A stretch of DNA of 64,000 nucleotides from Desulfosporosinus sp. Sb-LF (GTDB lineage Bacteria; Bacillota; Desulfitobacteriia; Desulfitobacteriales; Desulfitobacteriaceae), in assembly GCF_004766055.1 (NCBI RefSeq), contig NZ_SPQR01000001.1, positions 434,001 to 498,000 on the forward strand, given 5' to 3'. The notes beneath the pieces were generated by a model, which saw only the letters and a list, made by a program, of their open reading frames with translations, was not told where the DNA came from and did not search any database. Within the stretch, counting starts at the first letter, position 1; every line of letters starts with the position of its first letter. Below, in pieces: positions 33,451-42,489 of this stretch. The translations under genes were made by a program, and so were the position numbers.

Positions 33451-34119
33451 TTAAGATCCACAGAATTTCGCCAGTTTTTCGGAAAAGAGCTTGATATGAA
33501 ACTCCTCATCCTTAATAATCCGGGCAAGAAGGGCTTGAATAAAGGGATCCTGAATAATTTGGATATGGGCCTGATACTGGCGGATGGCATCGTGTTCGGA
33601 TTGGATATCCGCACGCAGCTGTGCACATGGGTCGAAGTTGTGATAGGCGATATATTGAGGGGTCCAGGGCTGTTGTCTGCCGTCGTTATAGCAGGGTGAT
33701 GCACCTAAGTGGATGATTATTTCCCCTAACATTTCCAGATGAAGCATCTCAACAATGCTGATCCCTTCTTCAAGGTCGGATACTTCCTGCCAGGAAGGGA
33801 CTGAATACATCTCCATGTGGTGATGAATATACTGCATGATGGCTGTTGTCTCGCTCACTTTTCCGGCATAATCGTCTAATATAAGTTGAGCATAGTAGGG
33901 ATTTTTACCGGCAACACGTCTTTCAGGGTAAGGATCCGGCAGACGATATCGATTAGGTAATTGCGAACAACTGCTTAGGGGTATGTTAATTATTTGCCCG
34001 GGAGAAATGTGCTCGGGGTTATAAATCTGAGGATTTGCTCTTATCAGTTCATTTAGCGGTAAATTATATTTTTGCGCAATTAAATAAAACGAATCACCTG
34101 GTTGGATGGTATAATTCAT
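33451..34119 (-). CDS. LysM plus ferritin-like protein from the internal start
   Basis: 222 residues if translation starts at the ATG with GGAGGGATGCAAAA directly upstream. LysM (about 1-50) targets peptidoglycan or spore coat; the following domain has paired acidic/His helices (ETTAIMQYIHHHMEM, EMLHLEM, EHDAIRQYQ, DEEFHIKLF) like small ferritin-like/spore-coat diiron proteins. No signal peptide, as in forespore or mother-cell coat proteins. This is an alternative product of the longer frame that spans it and probably the ancestral gene. Confidence 0.6.
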   Translation of the reverse strand: MNYTIQPGDSFYLIAQKYNLPLNELIRANPQIYNPEHISPGQIINIPLSSCSQLPNRYRLPDPYPERRVAGKNPYYAQLILDDYAGKVSETTAIMQYIHHHMEMYSVPSWQEVSDLEEGISIVEMLHLEMLGEIIIHLGASPCYNDGRQQPWTPQYIAYHNFDPCAQLRADIQSEHDAIRQYQAHIQIIQDPFIQALLARIIKDEEFHIKLFSEKLAKFCGS

Positions 34120-34668
34120 TTTTGCATCCCTCCAATTTTCTTTAATAGTTATTCCAAGAGAAGAATGATGATGATTCGAATCTGGATTTTTAGAATTGTT
34201 TTTAGATAACACCGATTTTACAGCTTTTTTTATTTCTTCGTAGCCGGTACATCTACAAAGATTAGATTGTAACCACTCTTGAATGACTTCGTCATTTGCA
34301 TCCGGGTGGATTTTTGATAATGCGTAACAATTCATGATAAATCCAGATGTACAATAGCCGCATTGAAAAGCCCAGTTTTCTATAAAAGACTTTTGAATAG
34401 GAGTATCTTTAAGACCTTCTATTGTCGTTATCTTGTGCCCTATTGTTTCAACGGCGAGCATCAGACATGATTTAACAGGCCATCCGTCTACAAGAACTGT
34501 ACAGGCTCCACAATCTCCATTCTCACAACCTGGTTTGGCACCTGTAAGACCAAGGGAATCACGCAGTGCGTAAAGCAGAGTATCTGCAGGTCTTGCCACA
34601 ACGCTTTTTATTTCACCATTAACGTCAATTTCCAGAGGGAATTTATTTTTGTTGCGGGATACCAGCAT
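33451..34668 (-). CDS. [2Fe-2S] molybdenum-hydroxylase subunit in frame with LysM/ferritin-like protein
   Basis: One frame of 405 codons. Residues 1-165 are a xanthine dehydrogenase-type iron-sulfur subunit: plant-ferredoxin cluster (Cys48, 53, 56, 68) and the second cluster in QCGYC and CRCTGY. A short Asn/His-rich linker leads without a stop into a LysM domain (about 186-230, TIQPGDSFYLIAQKYNLP) and a four-helix ferritin-like domain with EMLHLEM and DEEFHIK diiron-type motifs. The start at 34668 has AAAGGAG and is 1 nt after the FAD subunit stop. An internal ATG at 34119 has its own GGAGGG, so the second half can also be made alone. Whether the fusion is real or the stop was lost is open. 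Confidence 0.75.
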   Translation of the reverse strand: MLVSRNKNKFPLEIDVNGEIKSVVARPADTLLYALRDSLGLTGAKPGCENGDCGACTVLVDGWPVKSCLMLAVETIGHKITTIEGLKDTPIQKSFIENWAFQCGYCTSGFIMNCYALSKIHPDANDEVIQEWLQSNLCRCTGYEEIKKAVKSVLSKNNSKNPDSNHHHSSLGITIKENWRDAKMNYTIQPGDSFYLIAQKYNLPLNELIRANPQIYNPEHISPGQIINIPLSSCSQLPNRYRLPDPYPERRVAGKNPYYAQLILDDYAGKVSETTAIMQYIHHHMEMYSVPSWQEVSDLEEGISIVEMLHLEMLGEIIIHLGASPCYNDGRQQPWTPQYIAYHNFDPCAQLRADIQSEHDAIRQYQAHIQIIQDPFIQALLARIIKDEEFHIKLFSEKLAKFCGS

Positions 34669-34669
34669 A

Positions 34670-35503
34670 TTAACTCCTTTCAAGCACCTTAATAATATCT
34701 GATAATGTATTTTCAAGGACAAATTCTCTATATTCAGCGGATGCTTCAATATTGTTATTGATAGGAGTCGGAAGGATGGACAGTGCCTTATTTATTCTGA
34801 GTTCCAAGGGAATATTCTTATCGTTTAATACTTGCTCTATACTGGCTGATCTAAAGGGAAAAGGACAGACACCGCTAAAAGCAAACCGGATTTGTCCGTC
34901 CTTTTTTAATGAATCGATAGAAATAAGCGGATAAGCAGACTTTTCCTGCTTCGTCTTTTTTATACTCATAAAAGGAAATTGACTGTAGCCTATATCTGTT
35001 ACAAGCTGGACTAAAAACCCTCCTTTTTCCAGATTTAATGTTTTATTAAATACTTGATTGATAGAAACATTTCTTATTCCTATTTGTCCTGCCAAAACCA
35101 CCGTGCTGTCTGAAATCAAAAAAGGCAGAACAGCTTCTCTAAACGTTATTTTACCGCAAATATTGCCGCCTACAGTTAATTTATTGCGGACCGTATGATC
35201 TGCAACCTTTCTGGCTGCTCTCCCCAGAAGGGGAAAAATTTTGGATTCTTCAAGCTGTGTAAGCGTTATTGAGGCACCTATGACAAGTTTTTCATTTTGC
35301 ACCTTAAAGGTATTACATTCAGGTATTCCTTTTATATCAATTACAGCTTTGGTGAAAATATGGGATCTTCTTGCCATGGTTATAATTTCTGTTCCGCCGC
35401 TAAAATATAAAGGCGCTTTTCCTTGGGTATTCAATAATCTAAATGTATCTACTGCTTCCATCATTGAAGATGGTTTATAATATTCAAAGTCAAATGGAAT
35501 CAC
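34670..35503 (-). CDS. FAD-binding subunit of a molybdenum hydroxylase
   Basis: 277 residues, CoxM/XdhB-type. FAD-binding motifs YFSGGTEIIT (about 33-42) and VRNKLTVGGNICG (about 104-116) are present although the second usual cluster is divergent; the C-terminal CO_deh_flav domain follows. The ATG overlaps the molybdopterin subunit stop (ATGA) and its own stop is 1 nt before the iron-sulfur subunit start, so the three genes are tightly coupled. Confidence 0.87.
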   Translation of the reverse strand: MIPFDFEYYKPSSMMEAVDTFRLLNTQGKAPLYFSGGTEIITMARRSHIFTKAVIDIKGIPECNTFKVQNEKLVIGASITLTQLEESKIFPLLGRAARKVADHTVRNKLTVGGNICGKITFREAVLPFLISDSTVVLAGQIGIRNVSINQVFNKTLNLEKGGFLVQLVTDIGYSQFPFMSIKKTKQEKSAYPLISIDSLKKDGQIRFAFSGVCPFPFRSASIEQVLNDKNIPLELRINKALSILPTPINNNIEASAEYREFVLENTLSDIIKVLERS

Positions 35504-37827
35504 TTCTTAACCCCCCTTTTTGCTTTCCAAATAAATTCCGGTAAGAGAGGCATAAAATTAAGTGGTACCTGTATGGCAGCAGATAGGCTGTTTGCCAGTG
35601 CCGCCGGCATTCCAATAACACCATGTTCACCAATTCCCCGGGCACCGTAGGGAGCATCCATCTGAGGTGTTTCTACAAAATCTACTATGTATTCAGGGTT
35701 TTCTCCAAAGTGTAATATCTTGTATGTACGTAATTGTGGGTTTTGAATGATTCCTTTATCATTAAAAATAAAATATTCTCTGCTTGAAAAGCTGAGGCCT
35801 AGGCTCATACCACCTGTAATCTGCCCTTTTGCAGCTTCCGGATTCAGCACTTTTCCAGCATCTATGACCGATACTGCTTTCAAAATTTTATAGGTATATT
35901 CTTTCAAGTCCAGTTCTACTTCAACCCCTTGAGCGCCTACTGTCCATTCAGGACCTGGATTTCCTCTGCCGGTTTCAGGATCCAGACCGGTTAGACCTTT
36001 CATAGCAAAACGTCCCTGTCCGATTACCTGGCTTCCTACAGTTGTGCCGTTAGGATACTTATAGCCAAAGGCAATACTTTCAAAACCAAGGCCCACCCTT
36101 GGATTTTGCCTCCAAAATACCCTGCCTTCCGATACATCCAGATCTTGAGTGGAGGTGTTTAAAACTCTAGAGGCAGTAGTTTTGAGCTGATTCATTGCAT
36201 CTTCAGCAGCTTCCAAAACTGCGCCTCCAACGAGATAAATAGTCCTGCTTGCAGCTGTTTTCCAATGATCCGGATCAATTTTCGTATCAACCTCCATGTT
36301 AACATGAATTTTAGAGATATCCATTTTCATTCTTTCGGCTAGTATTTGAGCAAGTACTGTTTTTGTTCCCTGGCCAATTTCAACTGCTCCGGTATGGATA
36401 TTGATGCTTCCATCGTGATTAAAGGTAAGAATAGCCCCTGCACTTGCCTTAATGGGTGTGTTTGAGTTTTTCCAAATACAACTGACACCCTTTGCTCTAA
36501 CTTTGTTGTTTCCGATTGGGATCCTTCTTCCTTCATCCCATAAGATGAGTTCTCTCAATCTTTTTAAGCAGGCCGGCAAATTACCAATATTACTGGAGTT
36601 AAGCAAAGTTTGGGTAGGTGTGGTATTTCCGGGGATAATGGCGTTCTTCAGTCTTAATTCTAACGGATCCATATTTAACTGATCAGCTAAAATGTCCATT
36701 GCTCTTTCTATAGCAAAGGTAAGCTCAAGGTGACCAAAACCCCTGAAAGCCACAGCATTGGGATGGTTTGTATATAGGCATAATGAATCGCACCATAAGT
36801 TTTCGATATTATAGGGACCGGTGCAATCGACTGCTGCAGCCCTGCTAATAATTGCTCCTCTGTCTGAATAAGCACCACTGTCGAATAAATGGGTGATTTC
36901 TGCTGCAGTAATTTTCCCCTCTTTTGTACATCCAAGTTTAACTTTTGCATCAAGTCCTATATGAACCGGGGATGTGATCATGTCTTCTTCCCGGGAGTTT
37001 AACATTTTAACAGCTTTACCACCTACGGATTTTGAAGCAATGTAGGCTAAAATCTCTAATTGGATAGTCGTTTTGCCACCAAAAGCCCCGCCCACGAGAG
37101 GCGTTTTCACTGTAACTTTTCGCGGCTCAATATTAAAATATAAACCGATTAATCTTTTTACTGAAAAAGGGTCTTGGGTAGATGTATGAATAATGATTTC
37201 TCCATCAGGCTTGATTTGAGCGATAGAGCACCTGGTTTCCATTGCCACATGGTCAGATTGTGGGAATGAAATAGTAGATTCAATAGTAATTTGACTTTTA
37301 GCCCAGCCTTTTTTAAGATCCCCTTTGCGGATTTTGGTGCGATTGGCAATGTTTGTGCCGGGTACCGGATAAGCCTCTTCTAAGAGCTTATAATCTTTTA
37401 GATTTTCATGAATGAGTGGAGCATTACTTTTAATAGCATCATTAGAGGAATTTACAACATCCAGAGGAATATAATCTACCTTTATTAAAGCGGCTGCTTT
37501 TCTTGTGGATTGTTCACTATCAGCGACGATTACTGCTACCGGCTCTCCGTGATATCGTACTTTATCTAAAGCAATAGGTGGTCTGTCTAAAATAACAGAA
37601 CCTGTGAGGATAGGGTACTGTTTTCCGGTCACGATGGCACGTACGCCAGGTACTTTCCATGCTTCAGAGGTTTCAATTTGTTTAATTTCTGCATGTGCAT
37701 AAGGACTTGCAACAATGCCAGCATGCAATAGTCCGGTAATATTATAATCACCTGTATATTTAGCTTCGCCTGTAACTTTATCCAAGGCTTCTTTTCTAAA
37801 TACACTTTTTCCTATTATATAAAACAT
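35500..37827 (-). CDS. Molybdopterin-binding subunit of a xanthine dehydrogenase-like hydroxylase
   Basis: 775 residues. N-terminal Ald_Xan_dh hammerhead domain (VTGEAKYTGDY) then the molybdopterin domain: GGAFGGK (about 250), AFRGFGHLE (about 357), GQGTK (about 488), and the catalytic Glu in GARGIGEHG (about 736-744). No twin-arginine signal, so cytosolic. Substrate unknown: the residues that mark xanthine versus aldehyde or purine substrates cannot be judged by eye. AGGAG lies 10 nt before the ATG. Order Mo, FAD, FeS on the minus strand. Confidence 0.92.
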   Translation of the reverse strand: MFYIIGKSVFRKEALDKVTGEAKYTGDYNITGLLHAGIVASPYAHAEIKQIETSEAWKVPGVRAIVTGKQYPILTGSVILDRPPIALDKVRYHGEPVAVIVADSEQSTRKAAALIKVDYIPLDVVNSSNDAIKSNAPLIHENLKDYKLLEEAYPVPGTNIANRTKIRKGDLKKGWAKSQITIESTISFPQSDHVAMETRCSIAQIKPDGEIIIHTSTQDPFSVKRLIGLYFNIEPRKVTVKTPLVGGAFGGKTTIQLEILAYIASKSVGGKAVKMLNSREEDMITSPVHIGLDAKVKLGCTKEGKITAAEITHLFDSGAYSDRGAIISRAAAVDCTGPYNIENLWCDSLCLYTNHPNAVAFRGFGHLELTFAIERAMDILADQLNMDPLELRLKNAIIPGNTTPTQTLLNSSNIGNLPACLKRLRELILWDEGRRIPIGNNKVRAKGVSCIWKNSNTPIKASAGAILTFNHDGSINIHTGAVEIGQGTKTVLAQILAERMKMDISKIHVNMEVDTKIDPDHWKTAASRTIYLVGGAVLEAAEDAMNQLKTTASRVLNTSTQDLDVSEGRVFWRQNPRVGLGFESIAFGYKYPNGTTVGSQVIGQGRFAMKGLTGLDPETGRGNPGPEWTVGAQGVEVELDLKEYTYKILKAVSVIDAGKVLNPEAAKGQITGGMSLGLSFSSREYFIFNDKGIIQNPQLRTYKILHFGENPEYIVDFVETPQMDAPYGARGIGEHGVIGMPAALANSLSAAIQVPLNFMPLLPEFIWKAKRGVKK

Positions 37828-37883
37828 GTCATGCTGCTCCTTAATTTTGGACGTCGCTATAACATTTATATTGGAACGTACTT

Positions 37884-37928
37884 TTGTCCTATTACTTCAA
37901 AATTTATAACTCCAACATTATAGGACAA
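37884..37928 (-). promoter_or_regulatory. Inverted repeat in the promoter of the minus-strand hydroxylase operon
   Basis: TTGTCCTAT (37884-37892) and ATAGGACAA (37920-37928) are perfect inverted copies 27 bases apart. Read on the minus strand, TATAAT overlaps the upstream half-site, so a repressor here would cover the -10 box. The -35 region is weak. Confidence 0.4.
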
Positions 37929-38109
37929 TATGAGATCAGAATGAAAAAGCCAATCCTCAACATCAAGCATAATCAGCTGCCTTCTCAATTTGTGAAGGTT
38001 AAAACGTGACAGGTGCAGAAAAATTGCTGCTGTCAAAAAACAAATTAAACTGTACATTGGTACTATAAACTGTTCATTAAATGTGTTTTTCGAAACTAGA
38101 TAATAATTA

Positions 38110-38138
38110 ACTCAACTTTCGCATAGCGAAAGTTGAGT
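38110..38138 (+). other. Perfect 13-bp hairpin between divergent genes
   Basis: ACTCAACTTTCGC and GCGAAAGTTGAGT flank a 3-base ATA centre. There is no T run on either side. It could be an operator or a relic hairpin; it lies 80 bp before the polymerase gene. I found no LexA-type CGAAC/GTTCG box next to it. Confidence 0.5.
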
Positions 38139-38218
38139 AACTAATAATATAACGCACATATAAACAGAAATTTGTCGAGTAGATAATTTGTAATTAAGTA
38201 GACAACCGGAGAATAAGC

Positions 38219-39742
38219 ATGAAGAACAGAACCTATATCGCAATTGATTTGAAATCCTTCTACGCTTCGGTCGAATGTGTGGAACGAGGGCTTGATCCGC
38301 TGATCACCAACCTTGTTGTCGCTGACGCAAGCCGCACAAAAAAAACCATCTGTCTCGCTGTCTCTCCCTCCCTCAAAGCATACGGCATTCCCGGTAGGGC
38401 GAGGCTGTTTGAAGTCGTACAGAAGGTCAAGGAAGCAAATGCAGCAAGGCTGCGCAAAGCACCAGGACGAGCCTTTTCCGGCGTTTCCTGCAACGATACT
38501 GAATTGAAATCCTCACCGGGTCTCTCGTTGGAGTACATTGTTGCTCCACCAAGGATGGCGTATTATATAGAGTACAGCACGCAGATTTACAATATCTATT
38601 TGAAGTACATCGCGCCCGAAGATATTCATGTTTACTCCATTGACGAGGTATTCCTTGACGCCACCGATTATCTGAACACCTACAATCTTTCAGCCCGTGA
38701 GCTTGCCGCGAAAATGATTCTGGATGTACTCAAAACAACTGGCATCACAGCAACGGCGGGAATTGGCACAAACCTGTATCTTAGCAAGATCGCTATGGAT
38801 ATTCAGGCAAAGCACATACCTGCTGATAACAACGGTATGCGGATCGCCGTGCTGGACGAAATGAGCTACCGTCGCTCCCTGTGGTCGCATCGGCCTCTAA
38901 CAGACTTTTGGCGCATTGGAAAAGGATATGCCAACAAGCTGGAGGAAAAAGGTCTCTTTACAATGGGAGATATTGCAAGATGCTCTCTCGGTAAACCTAC
39001 CGATTACTACAACGAGGATTTACTGTATAAGCTGTTCGGCATCAACGCTGAGCTGCTGATCGACCATGCGTGGGGGTGGGAGCCATGCACAATTGCCGAT
39101 ATTAAAGCGTATAAGCCAAGCACAAACAGTATTGGATCGGGTCAGGTACTGCACTATGCCTATACTTTTGACAAAGCGAAGCTGATCGTACGGGAAATGA
39201 CAGATCTGCTGGTACTTGATCTGGTAGATAAAAGGCTTGTGAGCGACCAGCTTGTTTTGACGGTCGGATATGATATCGATAATCTAACAAATACAGAGAT
39301 AAAAAAATCATATCACGGGGCAATCACCACTGACCACTACGGACGCGCCGTTCCGAAATCCGCGCATGGTTCAGTAAATCTTGGCAGACAGACCTCCTCT
39401 ACAAAGCTAATCCTGGATGCCGTCACAGATCTGTTTGAACGCATCGTTGACAAAAATCTTCTGATCAGAAGAGTCAACATCACTGCGAATCATGTCGTTG
39501 ATGAGGCAACTGTTCAAAAGACGGGCAACTTTGAACAACTTGATCTCTTTACGGATTACGCGGCTGCGCAGACGAAAAAAGAAGATGAAGAAGCTGAGCT
39601 TGCACGAGAAAAAAAGATGCAGCAAGCAATGCTTGAAATAAAAAAGAAATACGGCAAGAACGCCATTCTAAAGGGTATGAATCTGGAGGAAGGCGCTACC
39701 ACTGTAGACCGGAACAGGCAGATTGGAGGGCACAAGGCATGA
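38219..39742 (+). CDS. Y-family DNA polymerase (UvrX/DinB-like)
   Basis: 507 residues. N-terminal catalytic motif IAIDLKSFYASVEC with Asp10-like metal ligand, second motif YSIDEVFLD (about 140-148), helix-hairpin-helix region (WRIGKGYANKLEEKGLFTMGD), little-finger domain, and a beta-clamp-binding QLDLF near residue 440. It is the type found on phages, plasmids and chromosomes of Firmicutes with a YolD partner. The YolD-like gene overlaps its stop (ATGA). GC-richer than neighbouring DNA, suggesting transfer. It presumably performs translesion synthesis; no SOS box is clear. Confidence 0.92.
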   Translation: MKNRTYIAIDLKSFYASVECVERGLDPLITNLVVADASRTKKTICLAVSPSLKAYGIPGRARLFEVVQKVKEANAARLRKAPGRAFSGVSCNDTELKSSPGLSLEYIVAPPRMAYYIEYSTQIYNIYLKYIAPEDIHVYSIDEVFLDATDYLNTYNLSARELAAKMILDVLKTTGITATAGIGTNLYLSKIAMDIQAKHIPADNNGMRIAVLDEMSYRRSLWSHRPLTDFWRIGKGYANKLEEKGLFTMGDIARCSLGKPTDYYNEDLLYKLFGINAELLIDHAWGWEPCTIADIKAYKPSTNSIGSGQVLHYAYTFDKAKLIVREMTDLLVLDLVDKRLVSDQLVLTVGYDIDNLTNTEIKKSYHGAITTDHYGRAVPKSAHGSVNLGRQTSSTKLILDAVTDLFERIVDKNLLIRRVNITANHVVDEATVQKTGNFEQLDLFTDYAAAQTKKEDEEAELAREKKMQQAMLEIKKKYGKNAILKGMNLEEGATTVDRNRQIGGHKA

Positions 39743-40167
39743 CGAGGACATATGACGACATCATTAATCTACCTCACCATGTCACTACGACGCGCCCTCA
39801 TATGACTGCTATTGACCGGGCAGCTCAGTTTTCCCCTTTCGCCGCACTGACCGGCTATGAGGCCGCCATCAAAGAAACCGCAAGACTGACTGACGAGAGA
39901 GTAAAATTGGACGAATATATGAAGGACGCTTTGAGTGATAGGCTGCAAATCATAGCAGATCGGATTAAAGAGTATCCTGAAATCGCAATTACCTACTTTC
40001 AGCCGGATGCGAAGAAGAATGGCGGCGCCTATGTTACTACTATCAGTACGGCTAAAAAGATAGACGAATATGAACGGGTTGTCGTTATGACCGATGGCAC
40101 AGCGATTCCCATTGATGAAATATTCAGTATAGATGGGCAAATATTCGAATTTATGGAAATACGTTGA
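39739..40167 (+). CDS. YolD-like protein
   Basis: 142 residues. The N-terminal part (RAAQFSPFAALTGYEAAIKE) is the hallmark of YolD-like proteins that accompany UvrX/UmuC-type polymerases; the C-terminal half is the beta-rich YolD domain (DGTAIPIDEIFSI). The start overlaps the polymerase stop. The family is thought to assist or regulate the polymerase. Confidence 0.88.
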   Translation: MTRTYDDIINLPHHVTTTRPHMTAIDRAAQFSPFAALTGYEAAIKETARLTDERVKLDEYMKDALSDRLQIIADRIKEYPEIAITYFQPDAKKNGGAYVTTISTAKKIDEYERVVVMTDGTAIPIDEIFSIDGQIFEFMEIR

Positions 40168-40343
40168 ACCAATAGTTTTGGTTATTGTAGACAGGATACG
40201 ATCTTATTGCTCTTTGTGCCCCCTGATAGCATAGGAGGCTATGTTTTTGCCTAAATAATAATAGCAATAAATAATAATTTACACAAAATATTTATGAGAT
40301 ATACAATATAGAAAGACTTATTAAATGTGGAAGGGTGATACCT

Positions 40344-40793
40344 TTGTCAGGGGAATGTAAGGTGGATCTTTTAGATGAAACCGGGCAACTCATTCGAAAG
40401 ATTTGGCAGGATTATGAGGCATACCTTATGCCGGACTCAAGTCAGATTTCGCCCCATCAGTTATACTTTTTAAATTATTTACAGAGAAAGAAGACCGTCA
40501 CCCCTTCGGAGATTGCCGATCAATTTGGCATTACTCTGGGTGCGGTCACGGGCTTTGTTGATCGTCTCTATAAACTAGGACTCATAAATAGAACCCGGAG
40601 TGAAGAGGATCGTCGGTTAGTCTTAGTTGAACTGACTGCCGAGGGTCAAAAGAGGCTTGAAGAGTTTTATCTCCATCGGAAGGAAAGGCATGCCGAAATT
40701 ATTAAGCGGGTGAGTGAAGGGGAAATTCAAGAACTGAACCAAGCTTTGGGCAAATTTGCTGGGGTTTTAAACGAACTAACCAAGAGGGAGTGA
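40344..40793 (+). CDS. MarR-family transcriptional regulator
   Basis: 149 residues. Winged helix about 40-100: TPSEIADQFGITLGAVTGFV then the wing RTRSEEDRRLVLVELTAEG. TTG at 40344 is preferred because AAGGGTG is 6 nt upstream; GTG at 40335 would use a weaker site. It precedes the GH3 gene by 4 bp, so it is co-transcribed with it and probably represses the operon until an aromatic or carboxylic ligand binds. Confidence 0.87.
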   Translation: MSGECKVDLLDETGQLIRKIWQDYEAYLMPDSSQISPHQLYFLNYLQRKKTVTPSEIADQFGITLGAVTGFVDRLYKLGLINRTRSEEDRRLVLVELTAEGQKRLEEFYLHRKERHAEIIKRVSEGEIQELNQALGKFAGVLNELTKRE

Positions 40794-40797
40794 TCGA

Positions 40798-42477
40798 TTG
40801 AAGTTCCTGCAGACTTTAATTAACTTAATTTACGGCTTCAGTGCGGATACATCCTATAGAAAGTTTAATAAGGATACTAAAAATGCAGGGGAAATAAACA
40901 AACAGGTTTTACAAGAAATTCTGCGGCTAAATGCTGCCACTACCTATGGCCAAAGCTACAAATTTTACGGTCTTCATCCCGAGGATTATAAAAAACAGGT
41001 GCCTTTAACGTATTATCAAGATTATGAAGGCTTTATTGATGAAATTGCTGCGGGTAAGGAAAATGTTCTAACCTCAGATCCGATTATATATTTTGGCTTA
41101 AGTTCTGGAACGACCGGAAAACAAAAGAGAATACCCGTTACCAGTCGTTCCCGAAAAATTGTTACTATGGCTATGATGCTTTTACAGGAAGGCCTCTTAC
41201 GCCAGGCTTTACCCTCTGCCCGCAAAGGGGGTAGGGGGTTGCTGCTGATGAACATGCTTCAGTCAAGTAATAGTTCTGCGGGTATACCTACCGGTTCCGG
41301 CACTTCCGGCGGGGTCCAGTCCATGAGGAAAGTTTTACCGTATTTTTGGACCACACCCATGGAGGTTCTTGCATTACCGGACCAAAAAGAGGCGAATTAT
41401 CTCCATCTCCTTTTTGCTTTAAAAGATCGTGATTTAGCCTATATTATGGCTCCCTTTGCTTCTGGAGTTGTCCAATTACTGGGTGTTCTGGAGGAACGGT
41501 ATCAAGAACTTGTGGAGGATATTAAAATAGGAAGCATTTCGTCAAAGCTTAACCTGGCACCGGAAATTCGGGCAGACCTCGAGAACCAGGTTGCCCCGGA
41601 CCCGCAACGCGCTCGAGAACTAGAATGGGCCTATCAAAAGGGGATGGTTCATATTGTGCCGCGTATCTGGCCAAAGCTAAGCCATGTTTCCTGTGTTGCA
41701 GGGGGAAGTTTTAGCGTTTATGAACCAAAACTTAAGTTTTATACCGGTCAATTACCGATTTACTCGGCCGTTTACGGGGCAACCGAATCACTCATTGGCT
41801 TATCCCCGAGGGTCAACGAACCAACCTATGTGTTAGTCCCCCGCGCAGGTTACTTTGAATTTATTAAAGCGGAGGAGATCGATGCGGTTAATCCTGCCAC
41901 CTTGAATTTAAACGAGGTTAAGGTGGGGGAAACCTATGAAATTGTTATTACAAATTATGCCGGATTTTATCGTTATCGCTTAGGGGATATTGTAAAGGTC
42001 GTGGACTTTTATAACGAGTCTCCGGTAGTAGAGTTTCTTTATCGTAAAGGTCAGTTGCTCAATATTGCCGGCGAAAAAACATCTGAGGAAGCAGTTCGGC
42101 TAGCAATGACCCAAACGATGGAGACTCTTAAGCAACGTATCGTGGATTTTACGATCACTTTAGACCTAAGTTCTGCGGTGGGTAAGTATGCTTTTTACCT
42201 TGAAGTTGAATCCGACGGTGTTAAGTCAGAAGAACTATCTCGGCTGTGTGATACCCTAGAAACGAAACTTTATGCAGCAAATCCTCGTTACCGAGCGGGG
42301 GTTGAAAGTCACCGCATTGCTCCCTGTGTTGTACATCTTGTTCGATCCGGAACCTTTGATAGGCTTCGGCAGGAACTAGTTAAGCGGGGTGCGTCTTTAA
42401 ATCAGGTTAAAATTCCCCGTGCAATTCAAGATGCCCGGTTAATTGAACTTTTAGAGAGTAACCGATTAAAGGGATAG
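40798..42477 (+). CDS. GH3 auxin-responsive-promoter family acyl-adenylating protein
   Basis: 559 residues over the full GH3 fold. Adenylate-forming motif FGLSSGTTGKQKRIPV (about 99-114), YGATES (about 328-333) and NYAGFYRYRLGDIVKV (about 386-401). GH3 enzymes of plants adenylate carboxylic acids such as indole acetate and join them to amino acids; bacterial members are sparse and their substrates unknown. TTG start 4 bp behind marR. An MFS gene, now broken, follows 12 bp later, so the original operon was regulator, ligase, transporter. Confidence 0.9.
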   Translation: MKFLQTLINLIYGFSADTSYRKFNKDTKNAGEINKQVLQEILRLNAATTYGQSYKFYGLHPEDYKKQVPLTYYQDYEGFIDEIAAGKENVLTSDPIIYFGLSSGTTGKQKRIPVTSRSRKIVTMAMMLLQEGLLRQALPSARKGGRGLLLMNMLQSSNSSAGIPTGSGTSGGVQSMRKVLPYFWTTPMEVLALPDQKEANYLHLLFALKDRDLAYIMAPFASGVVQLLGVLEERYQELVEDIKIGSISSKLNLAPEIRADLENQVAPDPQRARELEWAYQKGMVHIVPRIWPKLSHVSCVAGGSFSVYEPKLKFYTGQLPIYSAVYGATESLIGLSPRVNEPTYVLVPRAGYFEFIKAEEIDAVNPATLNLNEVKVGETYEIVITNYAGFYRYRLGDIVKVVDFYNESPVVEFLYRKGQLLNIAGEKTSEEAVRLAMTQTMETLKQRIVDFTITLDLSSAVGKYAFYLEVESDGVKSEELSRLCDTLETKLYAANPRYRAGVESHRIAPCVVHLVRSGTFDRLRQELVKRGASLNQVKIPRAIQDARLIELLESNRLKG

Positions 42478-42489
42478 GAGATCGATCTG

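Noticed and set aside
34752-35480. Plus-strand ORFs opposite the FAD subunit
   Set aside because: Shadows; the minus-strand frame has FAD motifs and coupled neighbours.
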